DNA of 64,000 nt from Bowmanella sp. JS7-9 (GTDB lineage: Bacteria > Pseudomonadota > Gammaproteobacteria > Enterobacterales > Alteromonadaceae): contig NZ_JXSY01000021.1 of assembly GCF_004329715.1 (NCBI RefSeq), positions 186,001 to 250,000 on the forward strand. The letters run 5' to 3'. Positions 9,181-16,911 of this stretch are shown piece by piece. The translations under genes and the position numbers were made by a program. The notes beneath the pieces are model-generated. The model saw only the letters and a program-made list of their open reading frames with translations, was not told where the DNA came from and searched no databases. Every line of letters starts with the position of its first letter. The first letter of the stretch is position 1.

Positions 9181-11082
9181 ATGAAAAACAAAGCTGAACA
9201 ACACCGCGCTAAAATAGAAACACTGCTTAGTGAACCAAGTGTATTCAAACATCAACGAGATGCTGCACGTAATACCTACTTAGCCCTGCAAGGTGAAACA
9301 CGAGCTGTGATAATGGCTGCTGAGATGCAAGCAGGAAAGTCAGGTGTTGCATTTGCTACTGCATGTTACCAACGTAAAAGCCTCAGTGATGAAGATATCT
9401 GTAACCCGAAATATTTAAAAGACACCCTTTACGTCATGACAATGGCAGACACCTCTTTGTTAGCACAAGCCAAAGAGGATTTGAAACCTGCGGGTAATGT
9501 CGTGGTTTCGAACTTAATCCATTTTCTTGCGGATATTGAAAAAAACTTCAGACGGCAAGATCCTAAATTAATCATCGTGGACGAATGTCATTATGGTTCT
9601 GGCGATACATCTGTTAGGTATGAAGCGCTATTTGATTATCTTCAGAATGAAAATACCGAATGTCGAGTTGTATTTATATCTGCAACGCCGTTAAGTGCTC
9701 TGCTGGCGACTGAAGGGGACTCACTGATAAATCGGGGCATACCCACCAAACTAGTTTTCCACCGAACCAGTGATGATTACTTTGGTGTCAGAGAGATGTT
9801 GGCTGAAGGCCAAGTCATCGACTTGGAAAGCAGAACCCGCAATATTCAGTTTAAATCAGACGCTCAAGACGTTTTTATAAATCATTTTAACAGTTATGAG
9901 GGTGAAGGCTGGGCTTTAGTTAGGGTTCCGGCTGGCACTGCAATGGAAGCTAAACGTTTTTTGGCTGAGCATTGTGTGCCTGAGGATAATATATTTATTT
10001 TAGGTAAGAAATTATCGGGTGTGCCTGAAGAAGAGCATACGTCAATTGATGACTTCAAAGACGAATATAAAACAGCAATGGAGTTTGGGCAAAAAGTTAT
10101 AGCAATTACCGTTGCCGGATGTCGAGCGGGAATAAACTTTGGCCTTGACATGAAGAAGAATATTATTGCTACTTGGGACAGTACGGTATCTAACATTGCT
10201 GCTGTCGTACAAGCCAATATTGGTCGAGCTTGTGGATACCATACCAATAGGAAAGCAATCCACTTTACTAATTTAGATGCGACTCGAGCATATGGTGAAT
10301 TACTCTCATATTTAGAACAAACATGTTCTAAACAAGCAACTGGCAACATTAAAGGCCTTAGAGACAAATACAATGATATTTGTAAAAGTTATGAAGTAAA
10401 AGGGCTAGATGTCGGCGCGAGAGTGTCTAAAAATGGCGAGTTAAGAGGACGTAAAAAGCTAAATGACTCTCAAACATTTTTGACCGATGGTTATTATGCT
10501 ATTCCTGCTAAGTTGCATGATCTAGATTTTGATTTTCGTATTTACACCGATGATGAAACAGTATTACAAGCAATTGATGCGATTAGGCAGGTTTATCTAA
10601 AAGATAACCCCATTGCGCCCAAAAGCTCTCGATCACTGCGCGGTTATAAATGGATTAAAGCGCACTGGGTAAATGGTGATACTTATGATAACCCTGAAAA
10701 GGCATTAGCACTCGGAACAATGTGGGAGCGAGCACTAAACTTAACGGAAAAATTAAATATTGGTGAAGATGTGGAGTTCAATCTAGCGGTAACACCAGGT
10801 GGTAACGAAAAAACATCGGATAAAGAAGTAGCAGTTAAAATCTTCAGTGTATATAACCGCTCTCGAAGAGTAACAGACAAGCGTTGTATGACGGAAGAAG
10901 ATGTTCATGACGTATGTAATTGGTTTGGTGTTGTACCAGATGACACTTTGCTTCTAATCTTCAAAAGGGGGAATTACTGTCCGGTAAGAACGTCAGAAAA
11001 AGAGAGAACAGCCAAAGTTCAAATAGCTAAAGGCAATATTTTGGAAGGTAATCATTTCCAAAAAGTTGAAGAAGAAGCTTAG
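9181..11082 (+). CDS. superfamily 2 DEAD/DEAH-box-type helicase, accessory
   Basis: A 633-residue protein with a full set of SF2 motifs: a Q-like FKHQRDA at 22-28, Walker A as AEMQAGKSG (Lys53), motif II DECH at 134-137, motif III SAT at 167-169, and motif VI QANIGRACG with the arginine finger Arg349. The degenerate AEMQxGK Walker A resembles phage and defence-island helicases rather than housekeeping RecG/UvrB-type ones. Residues 400-633 hold a domain I do not recognise. Codon use is visibly AT-rich compared with gcvP. It is coupled to the next gene (2 bp gap) and preceded by the CARF-like remnant. Likely role, inferred: nucleic-acid translocase of a defence or mobile-element system. Confidence 0.8.
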   Translation: MKNKAEQHRAKIETLLSEPSVFKHQRDAARNTYLALQGETRAVIMAAEMQAGKSGVAFATACYQRKSLSDEDICNPKYLKDTLYVMTMADTSLLAQAKEDLKPAGNVVVSNLIHFLADIEKNFRRQDPKLIIVDECHYGSGDTSVRYEALFDYLQNENTECRVVFISATPLSALLATEGDSLINRGIPTKLVFHRTSDDYFGVREMLAEGQVIDLESRTRNIQFKSDAQDVFINHFNSYEGEGWALVRVPAGTAMEAKRFLAEHCVPEDNIFILGKKLSGVPEEEHTSIDDFKDEYKTAMEFGQKVIAITVAGCRAGINFGLDMKKNIIATWDSTVSNIAAVVQANIGRACGYHTNRKAIHFTNLDATRAYGELLSYLEQTCSKQATGNIKGLRDKYNDICKSYEVKGLDVGARVSKNGELRGRKKLNDSQTFLTDGYYAIPAKLHDLDFDFRIYTDDETVLQAIDAIRQVYLKDNPIAPKSSRSLRGYKWIKAHWVNGDTYDNPEKALALGTMWERALNLTEKLNIGEDVEFNLAVTPGGNEKTSDKEVAVKIFSVYNRSRRVTDKRCMTEEDVHDVCNWFGVVPDDTLLLIFKRGNYCPVRTSEKERTAKVQIAKGNILEGNHFQKVEEEA

Positions 11083-11084
11083 CT

Positions 11085-11888
11085 ATGCATGATGAAACCG
11101 AATTATATCGTCATATGAGTGCGGTTCATGCGAAGGACTTTAACACATGTTTTTACTGTGGCTGCATTGCGACTAAGTATGATTTGGCCCCTCCACTTAA
11201 ATTTGCTGAATTTTATTTAAAAACTAGAGAGGATGCAGACTTTTATCGCGTTCCTAGCTGCCAAGAGTGTTTTGATTTTTTACAAAACGATAAAAGTAGT
11301 TTATTAGGGCAGCGCGTTGATAACGTTAAAGGTAAATTAGCCCAAAAATATCAAAAAGCAATTCGAATTTATGAAATGTGGGAGCATGATGAGTTAGAAC
11401 AGCTTGATTACCAACTTCAAAGAAGCGTGAAAGCAGGCTTAGAACTTGGAAAGGAATCATATGAGAGATACAAGTTTAAAGGCTTTGAATTTGAGGCTGA
11501 TGGTGAAAAGCACTCGGCTCACTATGTAAGTTCTAAAGGGTTTACCATATTTGGTGAACAATATGACAGTTTTCGGGATGCGCTCGATTACGGCAGTAAA
11601 GCATTTCGAATACCAAAAGCTAAACTCAGAGACTTGTATGCTGAGCACGATAATGACTTTGACGCCGCCATTCGCTCTTTCCAAGAGTTGATGGCTCAAA
11701 AGTTATATGAAAAAGAACTTGAGCAGAAGTGCAAAGCTTTTGCTGATGAGCATAAACAAAACATTAAATTTGTTATGCATACGGTAGAGATCTATAGAAA
11801 ACAAAACGACACTCTTACTATAGAAGGAGCTCTTGATAAGCTCTATCAGGAGCGGATTAAAAAAATCAATCAGAGTTACAGTCTGTAG
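11085..11888 (+). CDS. zinc-binding HNH-like protein with NUMOD-like module
   Basis: A 267-residue protein of unknown function. The N-terminus has two CxxC knuckles, Cys22/Cys25 and Cys59/Cys62, bracketing a DLAPP segment (Asp33-Pro37). This is the layout of HNH proteins with CxxC...DHxPP...CxxC, but the catalytic His of DH is Leu here and no clear later N/H is seen, so nuclease activity is uncertain. Residues 150-200 (GEQYDSFRDALDYG, then a Lys-rich helix and DFDAAI) resemble the NUMOD/IENR1 DNA-binding module of homing endonucleases. The C-terminus is a charged helix. It starts 2 bp after the helicase stop, implying translational coupling and joint function. Confidence 0.6.
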   Translation: MHDETELYRHMSAVHAKDFNTCFYCGCIATKYDLAPPLKFAEFYLKTREDADFYRVPSCQECFDFLQNDKSSLLGQRVDNVKGKLAQKYQKAIRIYEMWEHDELEQLDYQLQRSVKAGLELGKESYERYKFKGFEFEADGEKHSAHYVSSKGFTIFGEQYDSFRDALDYGSKAFRIPKAKLRDLYAEHDNDFDAAIRSFQELMAQKLYEKELEQKCKAFADEHKQNIKFVMHTVEIYRKQNDTLTIEGALDKLYQERIKKINQSYSL

Positions 11889-12334
11889 TTCCAATCTTAT
11901 TAACCAATACCAACTACTTCAAATTACTTCCATACTGGAAACTAAAAAAGAGGCGGTAAAGGCGGTAACAGTGCAAGCAGAGAAGATGAAAGCAGAGGCC
12001 GAAGCAAAAAATTAAAGGGGTCAGATTCAATTTTACCCTGGCCCCATTCAATATCTGAGCTAACTAACCAGCTGCGCTTTAGTGCCCTGATGGCTGTTAT
12101 TTTGAAACCCATCCTCGCACGCAGCGTGCACACTTTCGAATGACCGGGAAGAGAGGGGCGATTAGTTTTGCTGGCGACGATAACGGTGGTAGCAGGCAGA
12201 GATGTGAGCTGGCTTAAACTCGCCTCTATTCTTTAGTGCCTTCACTACTCCATGACTATTATTTTGCTGGGAATTCAGCAGTCATTGCTGTTTTCTGGCA
12301 CACTAGCGGCCTTGCCGACCAGCTGATGTGAGAT
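11889..12334. other. gene-poor right boundary of the AT-rich segment
   Basis: About 450 bp without a convincing gene. A short open stretch to 12015 ends in an Ala/Glu/Lys-rich KAEAEAKN-like tail with no start signal and may be the end of a lost gene. It is followed by a REP/IS200-like hairpin (12017-12045), then a GCACGC-A-GCGTGC palindrome (12117-12129). Base composition returns to that of the chromosome after about 12050. Confidence 0.5.
12017..12045. repeat. REP/IS200-like hairpin (GGGGTCAG element)
   Basis: GGGGTCAG pairs with CTGGCCCC (one G-T pair) around a 13-nt loop. GGGGTCAGA(C/T)TC boxes are common at ends of REP-associated tyrosine transposase and IS200/IS605-like elements in marine gammaproteobacteria. 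No transposase gene remains nearby, so this is at most a remnant. Confidence 0.4.
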
Positions 12335-13162
12335 ATGACCGATTCCCTCTACCAATGCCCTGTTTGCCAACTGCCGCTGACACTGGCGGAGCGCACCTAT
12401 CGCTGCGACAACGGCCATAGCTTTGATCAGCACAAAAAGGGCTATGTGAACCTGCTGCTGGTGCAGAACAAGCGCAGCAAGATGCCGGGTGATGATGCGG
12501 ACATGGTGCAAAGCCGCCGGCGGTTCCTCAATAGTGGTTTTTATCAGCCCATGGCCATGGCACTCGCGGAGCTTTGTAAGCAACAATTGCCTGCCGATGC
12601 GCGGGTATGGGACGCTGGCTGTGGCGAGGGGTATTACACCCATATTATTGCCAGTCATAACCCGGGATTTGCAATGCAGGGGCTGGATATTTCCAAGCCG
12701 GCGATTCAGGCGGCCAGCCAATATAAAGGAATTGAATGGTGTGTGGCCTCCAGTGCTAACCCACCGTATCGGGATGCCAGTATTGATGGGATTGTCAGTG
12801 TGTTTTCGCAGGTCGATGCCGCCGCTTTTGCGCGGGTACTCAAGCCTGCGGGCAAAGTGTTTTTGATATTGCCGGATGCCGACCATTTAGCAGCGCTGCG
12901 CGCACTGATTTATGCCAACGTGCGCGACTATGACACCAGCAAGCACCTTTCCTATTTGGGGCAGGGCTTTAGCCTGCTGAGCGAAACCCGGCTTGAAGTG
13001 CCGCTGGCGCTCACTTCTGCCGAGCAAATTCAGGATTTGATTGGCATGACGCCGCACGCACACCGCCTATCAGCCGAGGTGCGTGAACGGCTTGCCAGCC
13101 TGGAATCATTAAACGATAACGCCTGCTTTAAGTTGTATGTGTTTGAAAAATCTAGGACATAA
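12335..13162 (+). CDS. rlmA: 23S rRNA (guanine-N1)-methyltransferase RlmA
   Basis: Methylates N1 of a guanine in helix 35 of 23S rRNA (G745 in E. coli) using S-adenosylmethionine. At 275 residues it has the family length. The N-terminal zinc ribbon is complete: Cys8, Cys11, Cys24, His28. The family hallmark FDQHKKGYVNLLL follows. The SAM-binding motif I is DAGCGEGYYT at about residues 90-99. The gene marks the return to ordinary chromosomal base composition after the AT-rich segment and stands alone. Assignment against E. coli RlmA is firm; the TlrB-type G748 specificity is less likely in this group. Confidence 0.9.
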   Translation: MTDSLYQCPVCQLPLTLAERTYRCDNGHSFDQHKKGYVNLLLVQNKRSKMPGDDADMVQSRRRFLNSGFYQPMAMALAELCKQQLPADARVWDAGCGEGYYTHIIASHNPGFAMQGLDISKPAIQAASQYKGIEWCVASSANPPYRDASIDGIVSVFSQVDAAAFARVLKPAGKVFLILPDADHLAALRALIYANVRDYDTSKHLSYLGQGFSLLSETRLEVPLALTSAEQIQDLIGMTPHAHRLSAEVRERLASLESLNDNACFKLYVFEKSRT

Positions 13163-13205
13163 CTTCTTTTCTATACCACCTGGCGTTACCCAACACTTAT
13201 ACAGT

Positions 13206-13520
13206 TTAACCACCCCCGTTCAGTCACACCGGGCTTGACTCGGTGTCCATTGGCTTTGTTTGTGGATTCCGGCTGGTCGGGCCGCGCAGGGCGGGCCGCG
13301 TAGGCGCCGGAATGACAAAAGAATGGATTCCGTGTCGTAACACGGAATGACTGTGCTGTGGACTTCGGCTGTGCGGGTTGGGCCGCGCAGGTCGAGAAAT
13401 GACTACTTAAGGTATATCGCTAAATCTAAACTATGTCGTCACCCTGAACTTGATTCAGGGTCCACTACCGTCATGCCGGACTCTACCCGCTGGCCATTGG
13501 CCTTGTTTCTCTATTCCGCT
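13206..13520. repeat. cluster of intergenic palindromic repeats
   Basis: The 460-bp gap before the porin gene has no credible gene but contains several hairpins of one style: ATTCCGGC/GCCGGAAT (13266-13313), ATTCCGTGT-CGTA-ACACGGAAT (13327-13348) and CCCTGAA-CTTGA-TTCAGGG (13442-13460). The phrases 'CCTGAACTTGATTCAGGGTCCA' in type and 'GGAATGAC' belong to the dispersed intergenic repeats common in proteobacteria. An apparent frame inside (13347-13535) is a by-product of the repeat. Confidence 0.65.
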
Positions 13521-13622
13521 TCGCCGCCACAATGACTGCATCCTTTCTCTATATTCAGTTTGTTTTGAACTTTTTCGCCATGGGCGGCGTAATTGAGTGA
13601 CCAATCATGGAGTGTGCTGAAT

Positions 13623-14447
13623 ATGAAAAAGATTCTCTTGGCAGTGTTAGTTTCAGCTTTGGGGTTGAGCTTTCAACCGGCGATGGCGCAGCAGGAATCC
13701 GCGGCGTTAGTGCCGTTACCTTCGCTGGATGACTTTAGCAAAGGTAAAGACGGCTGGGCGTTTGGGCTTGGCCTGGGCGTGGAATATGAAACAGCCTATG
13801 AAGGTTCTGATGAATTCGGATTCGAACTTCAGCCTGCTGGTGCTGTGCAATGGCGCAGTGGGGATAATATTTTTTACTTTGCTGGCGAAGCATTCGGTTG
13901 GCGCGGCCTGCGCGATGACGTCTGGCTCTTAGAGGCACTAGTGGGGTTTGAAGAAGGCCGCGAAGAGGGTGATTCGGATGAAGGCTGGCTGGATGGGCTG
14001 GGTGAACAAGAAGAAGGATTTCAACTGGTGTTGCAGGCACGCCGTGCATTAACGAACGATTGGCGCTATTGGCTGGTGAGCCGCGTTGTCACTGGCGGTG
14101 ACGGCAATCTGGGGCTATTCGGCGTTGGTCGTCGTTTTGGGGATCAAAACGATGGCTCTGGCCATGAGGTGAATGTTGTCGCCGTGTTTCATGACAGTGA
14201 ATACGCCAACAATGGGTTTGGGATAAACCAGGTGCAAGCCGCCGCTTCTGGCTTAAATGCCACCACGTTAAGCGGTGGGTTACGTTCTGTTGGCATCGAT
14301 TACAGTTTCCGACACAATCTGAATGAAAACTGGCAAACATATGCTGAGGCGCTGTTCGAATATTACAGCAGCGAGGTGCGTAAAAGCCCTATCGCACGCA
14401 GCGATTATGAGGCAGAAGTGGGCATTGGATTTATATATATCTTCTAG
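13623..14447 (+). CDS. MipA/OmpV family outer membrane protein
   Basis: A 274-residue beta-barrel protein. I start at the ATG giving MKKILLAVLVSALG, which produces a standard signal peptide cleaved after AMA; an upstream in-frame ATG would bury the signal. The mature part has the MipA/OmpV pattern: FGLGLGVEYETAYEGSDEF at the barrel start, alternating strands, FGVGRRFG, GGLRSVGIDYSF, and a terminal aromatic residue (FIYIF) for BAM recognition. MipA links lytic transglycosylase and PBP1B in E. coli, but most members have no proven role. A strong bidirectional terminator follows. Confidence 0.85.
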   Translation: MKKILLAVLVSALGLSFQPAMAQQESAALVPLPSLDDFSKGKDGWAFGLGLGVEYETAYEGSDEFGFELQPAGAVQWRSGDNIFYFAGEAFGWRGLRDDVWLLEALVGFEEGREEGDSDEGWLDGLGEQEEGFQLVLQARRALTNDWRYWLVSRVVTGGDGNLGLFGVGRRFGDQNDGSGHEVNVVAVFHDSEYANNGFGINQVQAAASGLNATTLSGGLRSVGIDYSFRHNLNENWQTYAEALFEYYSSEVRKSPIARSDYEAEVGIGFIYIF

Positions 14448-14494
14448 CTCGTTTTACGCTGACCACAATAGTGGAAGTCAGATGTGTTAAGCGG

Positions 14495-14521
14495 AAAAAG
14501 GCGAGCCATGCTCGCCTTTTT
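14495..14521. terminator. bidirectional rho-independent terminator
   Basis: AAAAGGCGAGC-CAT-GCTCGCCTTTT, an 11-bp perfect stem with A-run and T-run on opposite sides. It serves the porin gene on the plus strand and the DUF4097 gene on the minus strand. Confidence 0.9.
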
Positions 14522-14542
14522 CGTTGGTATCCCAATTTACAC

Positions 14543-15373
14543 TCAGTGCTGGCGCACGTAGATATCGCCGCTGTAGGTATTGAGGCTAATTTGCTGCCCA
14601 CCGCCATTGACCGCTGCGCTCATATGCCCGCCGATAATGATTTCCTGCTCCTCTGTTTTTTCCACCCGGTCGGTGCGGGTAAAGGGGGCTTTTACGCCAG
14701 AGTACAATTGGCCGCGAAAGCTTTGCACCACCACCTGGGCTTTGATGTTTTGGCTTAGCGAGATATCAATGTTACCGCTGTGGCTGGCCAGCGACGTGGG
14801 ATTGGCCTGATCCAGCGAGCTAAATCGCACCACGATATCCTCTGAATGGGTTTCGGCCACGATTGGGCCGCTGACATCCAGCGCTTCTATCGGGCTTTTC
14901 CAGCTTTCCAGCTCCAGCGAACCATTGATACCGGATACTTTTAAACTGCCGCCACTGCGTAATTGTGACTCGACACTGCTGTTACGCGGTACGCGGATAT
15001 CCACTGCCACATATTCGTTGGAATACTCAGCGCTGACTTCCACGTGATTGTTGTGTTCTTCAATCGCCACCACGCTGGAGGAAATCGCCACCGGGGTTAA
15101 CCCTGCCACTGAACGGCTTGGGGTATGCGCGTCGGCTTTTGCTTTGCGGCGGTTGTCGTCCGGGTTTTCCCGCTCGGTTTTCCGTACCGACACCTCGACC
15201 TGTTTGCCATCGAAACCGACGATGTTGATCTCACCAAAGTACACGCTGACTTCCAGTTGCACCGGTTTGTCCGGTGAGGTTAGTTCCAGAATGTATTCAC
15301 GCTCGCTGGTTTGGGCGGTGGCGGACAGTGCCAGCATTAACGCGGCCAGGGTACTGATTAATCGAAATTGCAT
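14543..15373 (-). CDS. secreted DUF4097-like beta-strand repeat protein
   Basis: A 276-residue protein with a signal peptide (cleavage near ALSATA-QT). The rest alternates beta strands with short motifs such as SGGSLKVSGINGSLELES, VSGPIVAETHSEDIVV, SGNIDISLS and NTYSGDIYVRQ, the pattern of DUF4097/DUF2807 putative adhesins that form a beta solenoid. Function in this family is not established. It is the last gene of an operon after an ECF sigma factor and its likely anti-sigma partner, so it may be the cargo or an envelope-stress read-out of that pair. Confidence 0.75.
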   Translation of the reverse strand: MQFRLISTLAALMLALSATAQTSEREYILELTSPDKPVQLEVSVYFGEINIVGFDGKQVEVSVRKTERENPDDNRRKAKADAHTPSRSVAGLTPVAISSSVVAIEEHNNHVEVSAEYSNEYVAVDIRVPRNSSVESQLRSGGSLKVSGINGSLELESWKSPIEALDVSGPIVAETHSEDIVVRFSSLDQANPTSLASHSGNIDISLSQNIKAQVVVQSFRGQLYSGVKAPFTRTDRVEKTEEQEIIIGGHMSAAVNGGGQQISLNTYSGDIYVRQH

Positions 15374-15389
15374 AATGGACTCCTCGGCA

Positions 15390-16187
15390 CTACGCCTGTT
15401 GTTTAGAGAAAATCTGGGTCAAAAACTGTTGCACGTCCGGCGCGATGGCCTGTTGCTGCAATTGGGTAGAAAACTGTTGAAATTCGCTGGCACTAAGCTT
15501 GCCGAGCAGCAGACTTATAAGCTCAATTTGCACTAGCGGGTTGCTCTCGCTGCTGGCTAGTTGTTGTAACTGTTGTAAATCATTTTGTGGCAGCTGCGCC
15601 TTTTGTAAGGCGCGAATAACGGCTAAACGCACGGGCGTGGCTTGATCATGTGTCAGCGTGTCCATCAGGGCGTTAAGCAACTGTGGGGCGGCCAGATTGC
15701 TTTCCATGCTGTAGGCCACACCGCTCAACCGCCGCGACGCGTTGGGTTGATCCAAAAGCGACACCGCCAGCATGGTATTGAGTGAATTCACCTGCTGTTG
15801 CAGCGCGGTTAAATCATTGCCGGATTGCGGGGCATTGCCAGCCGTGTACCAACCCAGCGCAAACACCGCACACAGGGTTGCGAAGCGCGGCGCCGTCAGC
15901 CCGGCGAAAGCCTCTTTCAAGCTTTGCCACCAGGTGGGTTTTGCAACCGGTGCAGGGGCAACTAGCTGAGCCTGTTTGGCGCGCTCCAGCATGGCATAAA
16001 AACCGGCATCCATGGCCGAAGAAGGCTGCGACTGAGGTAACGGTATTGCCCAAAACGCCTCGATGAAATCCAGTTCCGCCTGCAACGCTGAGTCGGCGGC
16101 GATGTGCGCTTTGACGGCGTCTGTCCACACGACAGGCTGGCCGTTTAACTCATCAATTTTTAATTGGATAATGTCTTGCGTATTCAT
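15390..16187 (-). CDS. putative anti-sigma factor with periplasmic HEAT-like domain
   Basis: A 265-residue protein. Residues 1-85 form an acidic cytoplasmic segment, where an anti-sigma domain would sit, although no zinc HxxxCxxC motif is visible. A single membrane helix lies near residues 101-117 (FATLCAVFALGWYTAG). The periplasmic part has helical repeats (DTLTHDQATPVRLAVIRAL and SNPLVQIELISLLL) typical of HEAT-type units. It overlaps the sigma-factor stop codon by 4 bp (ATGA), which argues for a stoichiometric partner. The call as anti-sigma factor is from context and topology. Confidence 0.7.
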   Translation of the reverse strand: MNTQDIIQLKIDELNGQPVVWTDAVKAHIAADSALQAELDFIEAFWAIPLPQSQPSSAMDAGFYAMLERAKQAQLVAPAPVAKPTWWQSLKEAFAGLTAPRFATLCAVFALGWYTAGNAPQSGNDLTALQQQVNSLNTMLAVSLLDQPNASRRLSGVAYSMESNLAAPQLLNALMDTLTHDQATPVRLAVIRALQKAQLPQNDLQQLQQLASSESNPLVQIELISLLLGKLSASEFQQFSTQLQQQAIAPDVQQFLTQIFSKQQA

Positions 16188-16750
16188 TGACTTACCCCCT
16201 CACATAACGTTTGTACCTGAGCCTGCAGGCGTTTAAGCGCGGCCTGCATGCGTGATTTAAGTGTGTTGATATTGCATGCCATCAGTTCGGCGATTTCCTG
16301 ATAATTCAGATCCGCAAAGCGGCTGAGCAATATCATGTCGCGATCCTCTGCGGGCAGGGCGTGCAGCGCCTGCTTAAATACCCGTTGCTGTTGGCTCAAT
16401 TCCATATCCTGAGTCAGTTCACTGCCGGATGGATCACAGTCGGCGATGTCCTCATGGCCTTCGTGCCGCTGATTTTTGCGGAAATGATCCACCGCCGCAT
16501 TACGGGCAATGCCATACATCCAGCTGCGAAAGCTCGCCTGCCCGCTAAAACCATGGCGATAGGCCAGGATGCGCATAAAGGTGTCCTGAACTAAATCCTC
16601 ACTGGCGCTGCGGCTACAACCCATATGCAGAAAAAAGTTAAACAGGCGCACTTTATTGGCCTCATACAACACGGCTAGCTTGTCTAGCTGCTGTTGCTGA
16701 ACCTGTCGCATCAATGTGCATTCATCTATTACCAACTGCTTGTTTTCCAA
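16184..16750 (-). CDS. ECF-type RNA polymerase sigma factor
   Basis: A 188-residue extracytoplasmic-function sigma factor. Region 2 (about residues 25-95) contains FLHMGCSRSASEDLVQDTFMRILAY and FRSWMYGIARNAAVDHFRK. Region 4 (about 125-180) contains LPAEDRDMILLSRFADLNYQEIAELM and the helix-turn-helix INTLKSRMQAALKRL. The N-terminal 20 residues are Gln-rich, and an internal ATG at MRQ could be the true start. First gene of a three-gene operon with the putative anti-sigma factor and a DUF4097 protein. The target regulon is not visible here. Confidence 0.9.
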   Translation of the reverse strand: MENKQLVIDECTLMRQVQQQQLDKLAVLYEANKVRLFNFFLHMGCSRSASEDLVQDTFMRILAYRHGFSGQASFRSWMYGIARNAAVDHFRKNQRHEGHEDIADCDPSGSELTQDMELSQQQRVFKQALHALPAEDRDMILLSRFADLNYQEIAELMACNINTLKSRMQAALKRLQAQVQTLCEGVSQ

Positions 16751-16911
16751 AACTATTCAGGTGTTGTGGGTTAATACCGCGACCATGACACAAAAGTTGA
16801 AGGGGCGAGAAAAAATTTTTTGAAAAGTGAAATACGGGGGAATGTAAGTGGGTTTAATACTGTGCGATTGGCGTTTATGCTAGGCGCATAACAATCAATA
16901 AGAGCCAGCCG

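Noticed and set aside
9181-11082. Type I/III restriction (Res) subunit
   Set aside because: No methyltransferase or specificity gene is next to it, and the Walker A is degenerate.
11833-12015. Short plus-strand open frame ending KAEAEAKN
   Set aside because: Overlaps the end of the HNH-like gene and has no ribosome-binding site; only the tail looks coding, possibly a remnant.
8193-12334. Prophage or integrative element with integrase
   Set aside because: No integrase, excisionase, capsid or tail gene is seen; only helicase, HNH-like gene and a pseudogene.
13347-13535. 62-residue open frame in the repeat cluster
   Set aside because: It runs through hairpin repeats and has no signal or family character.
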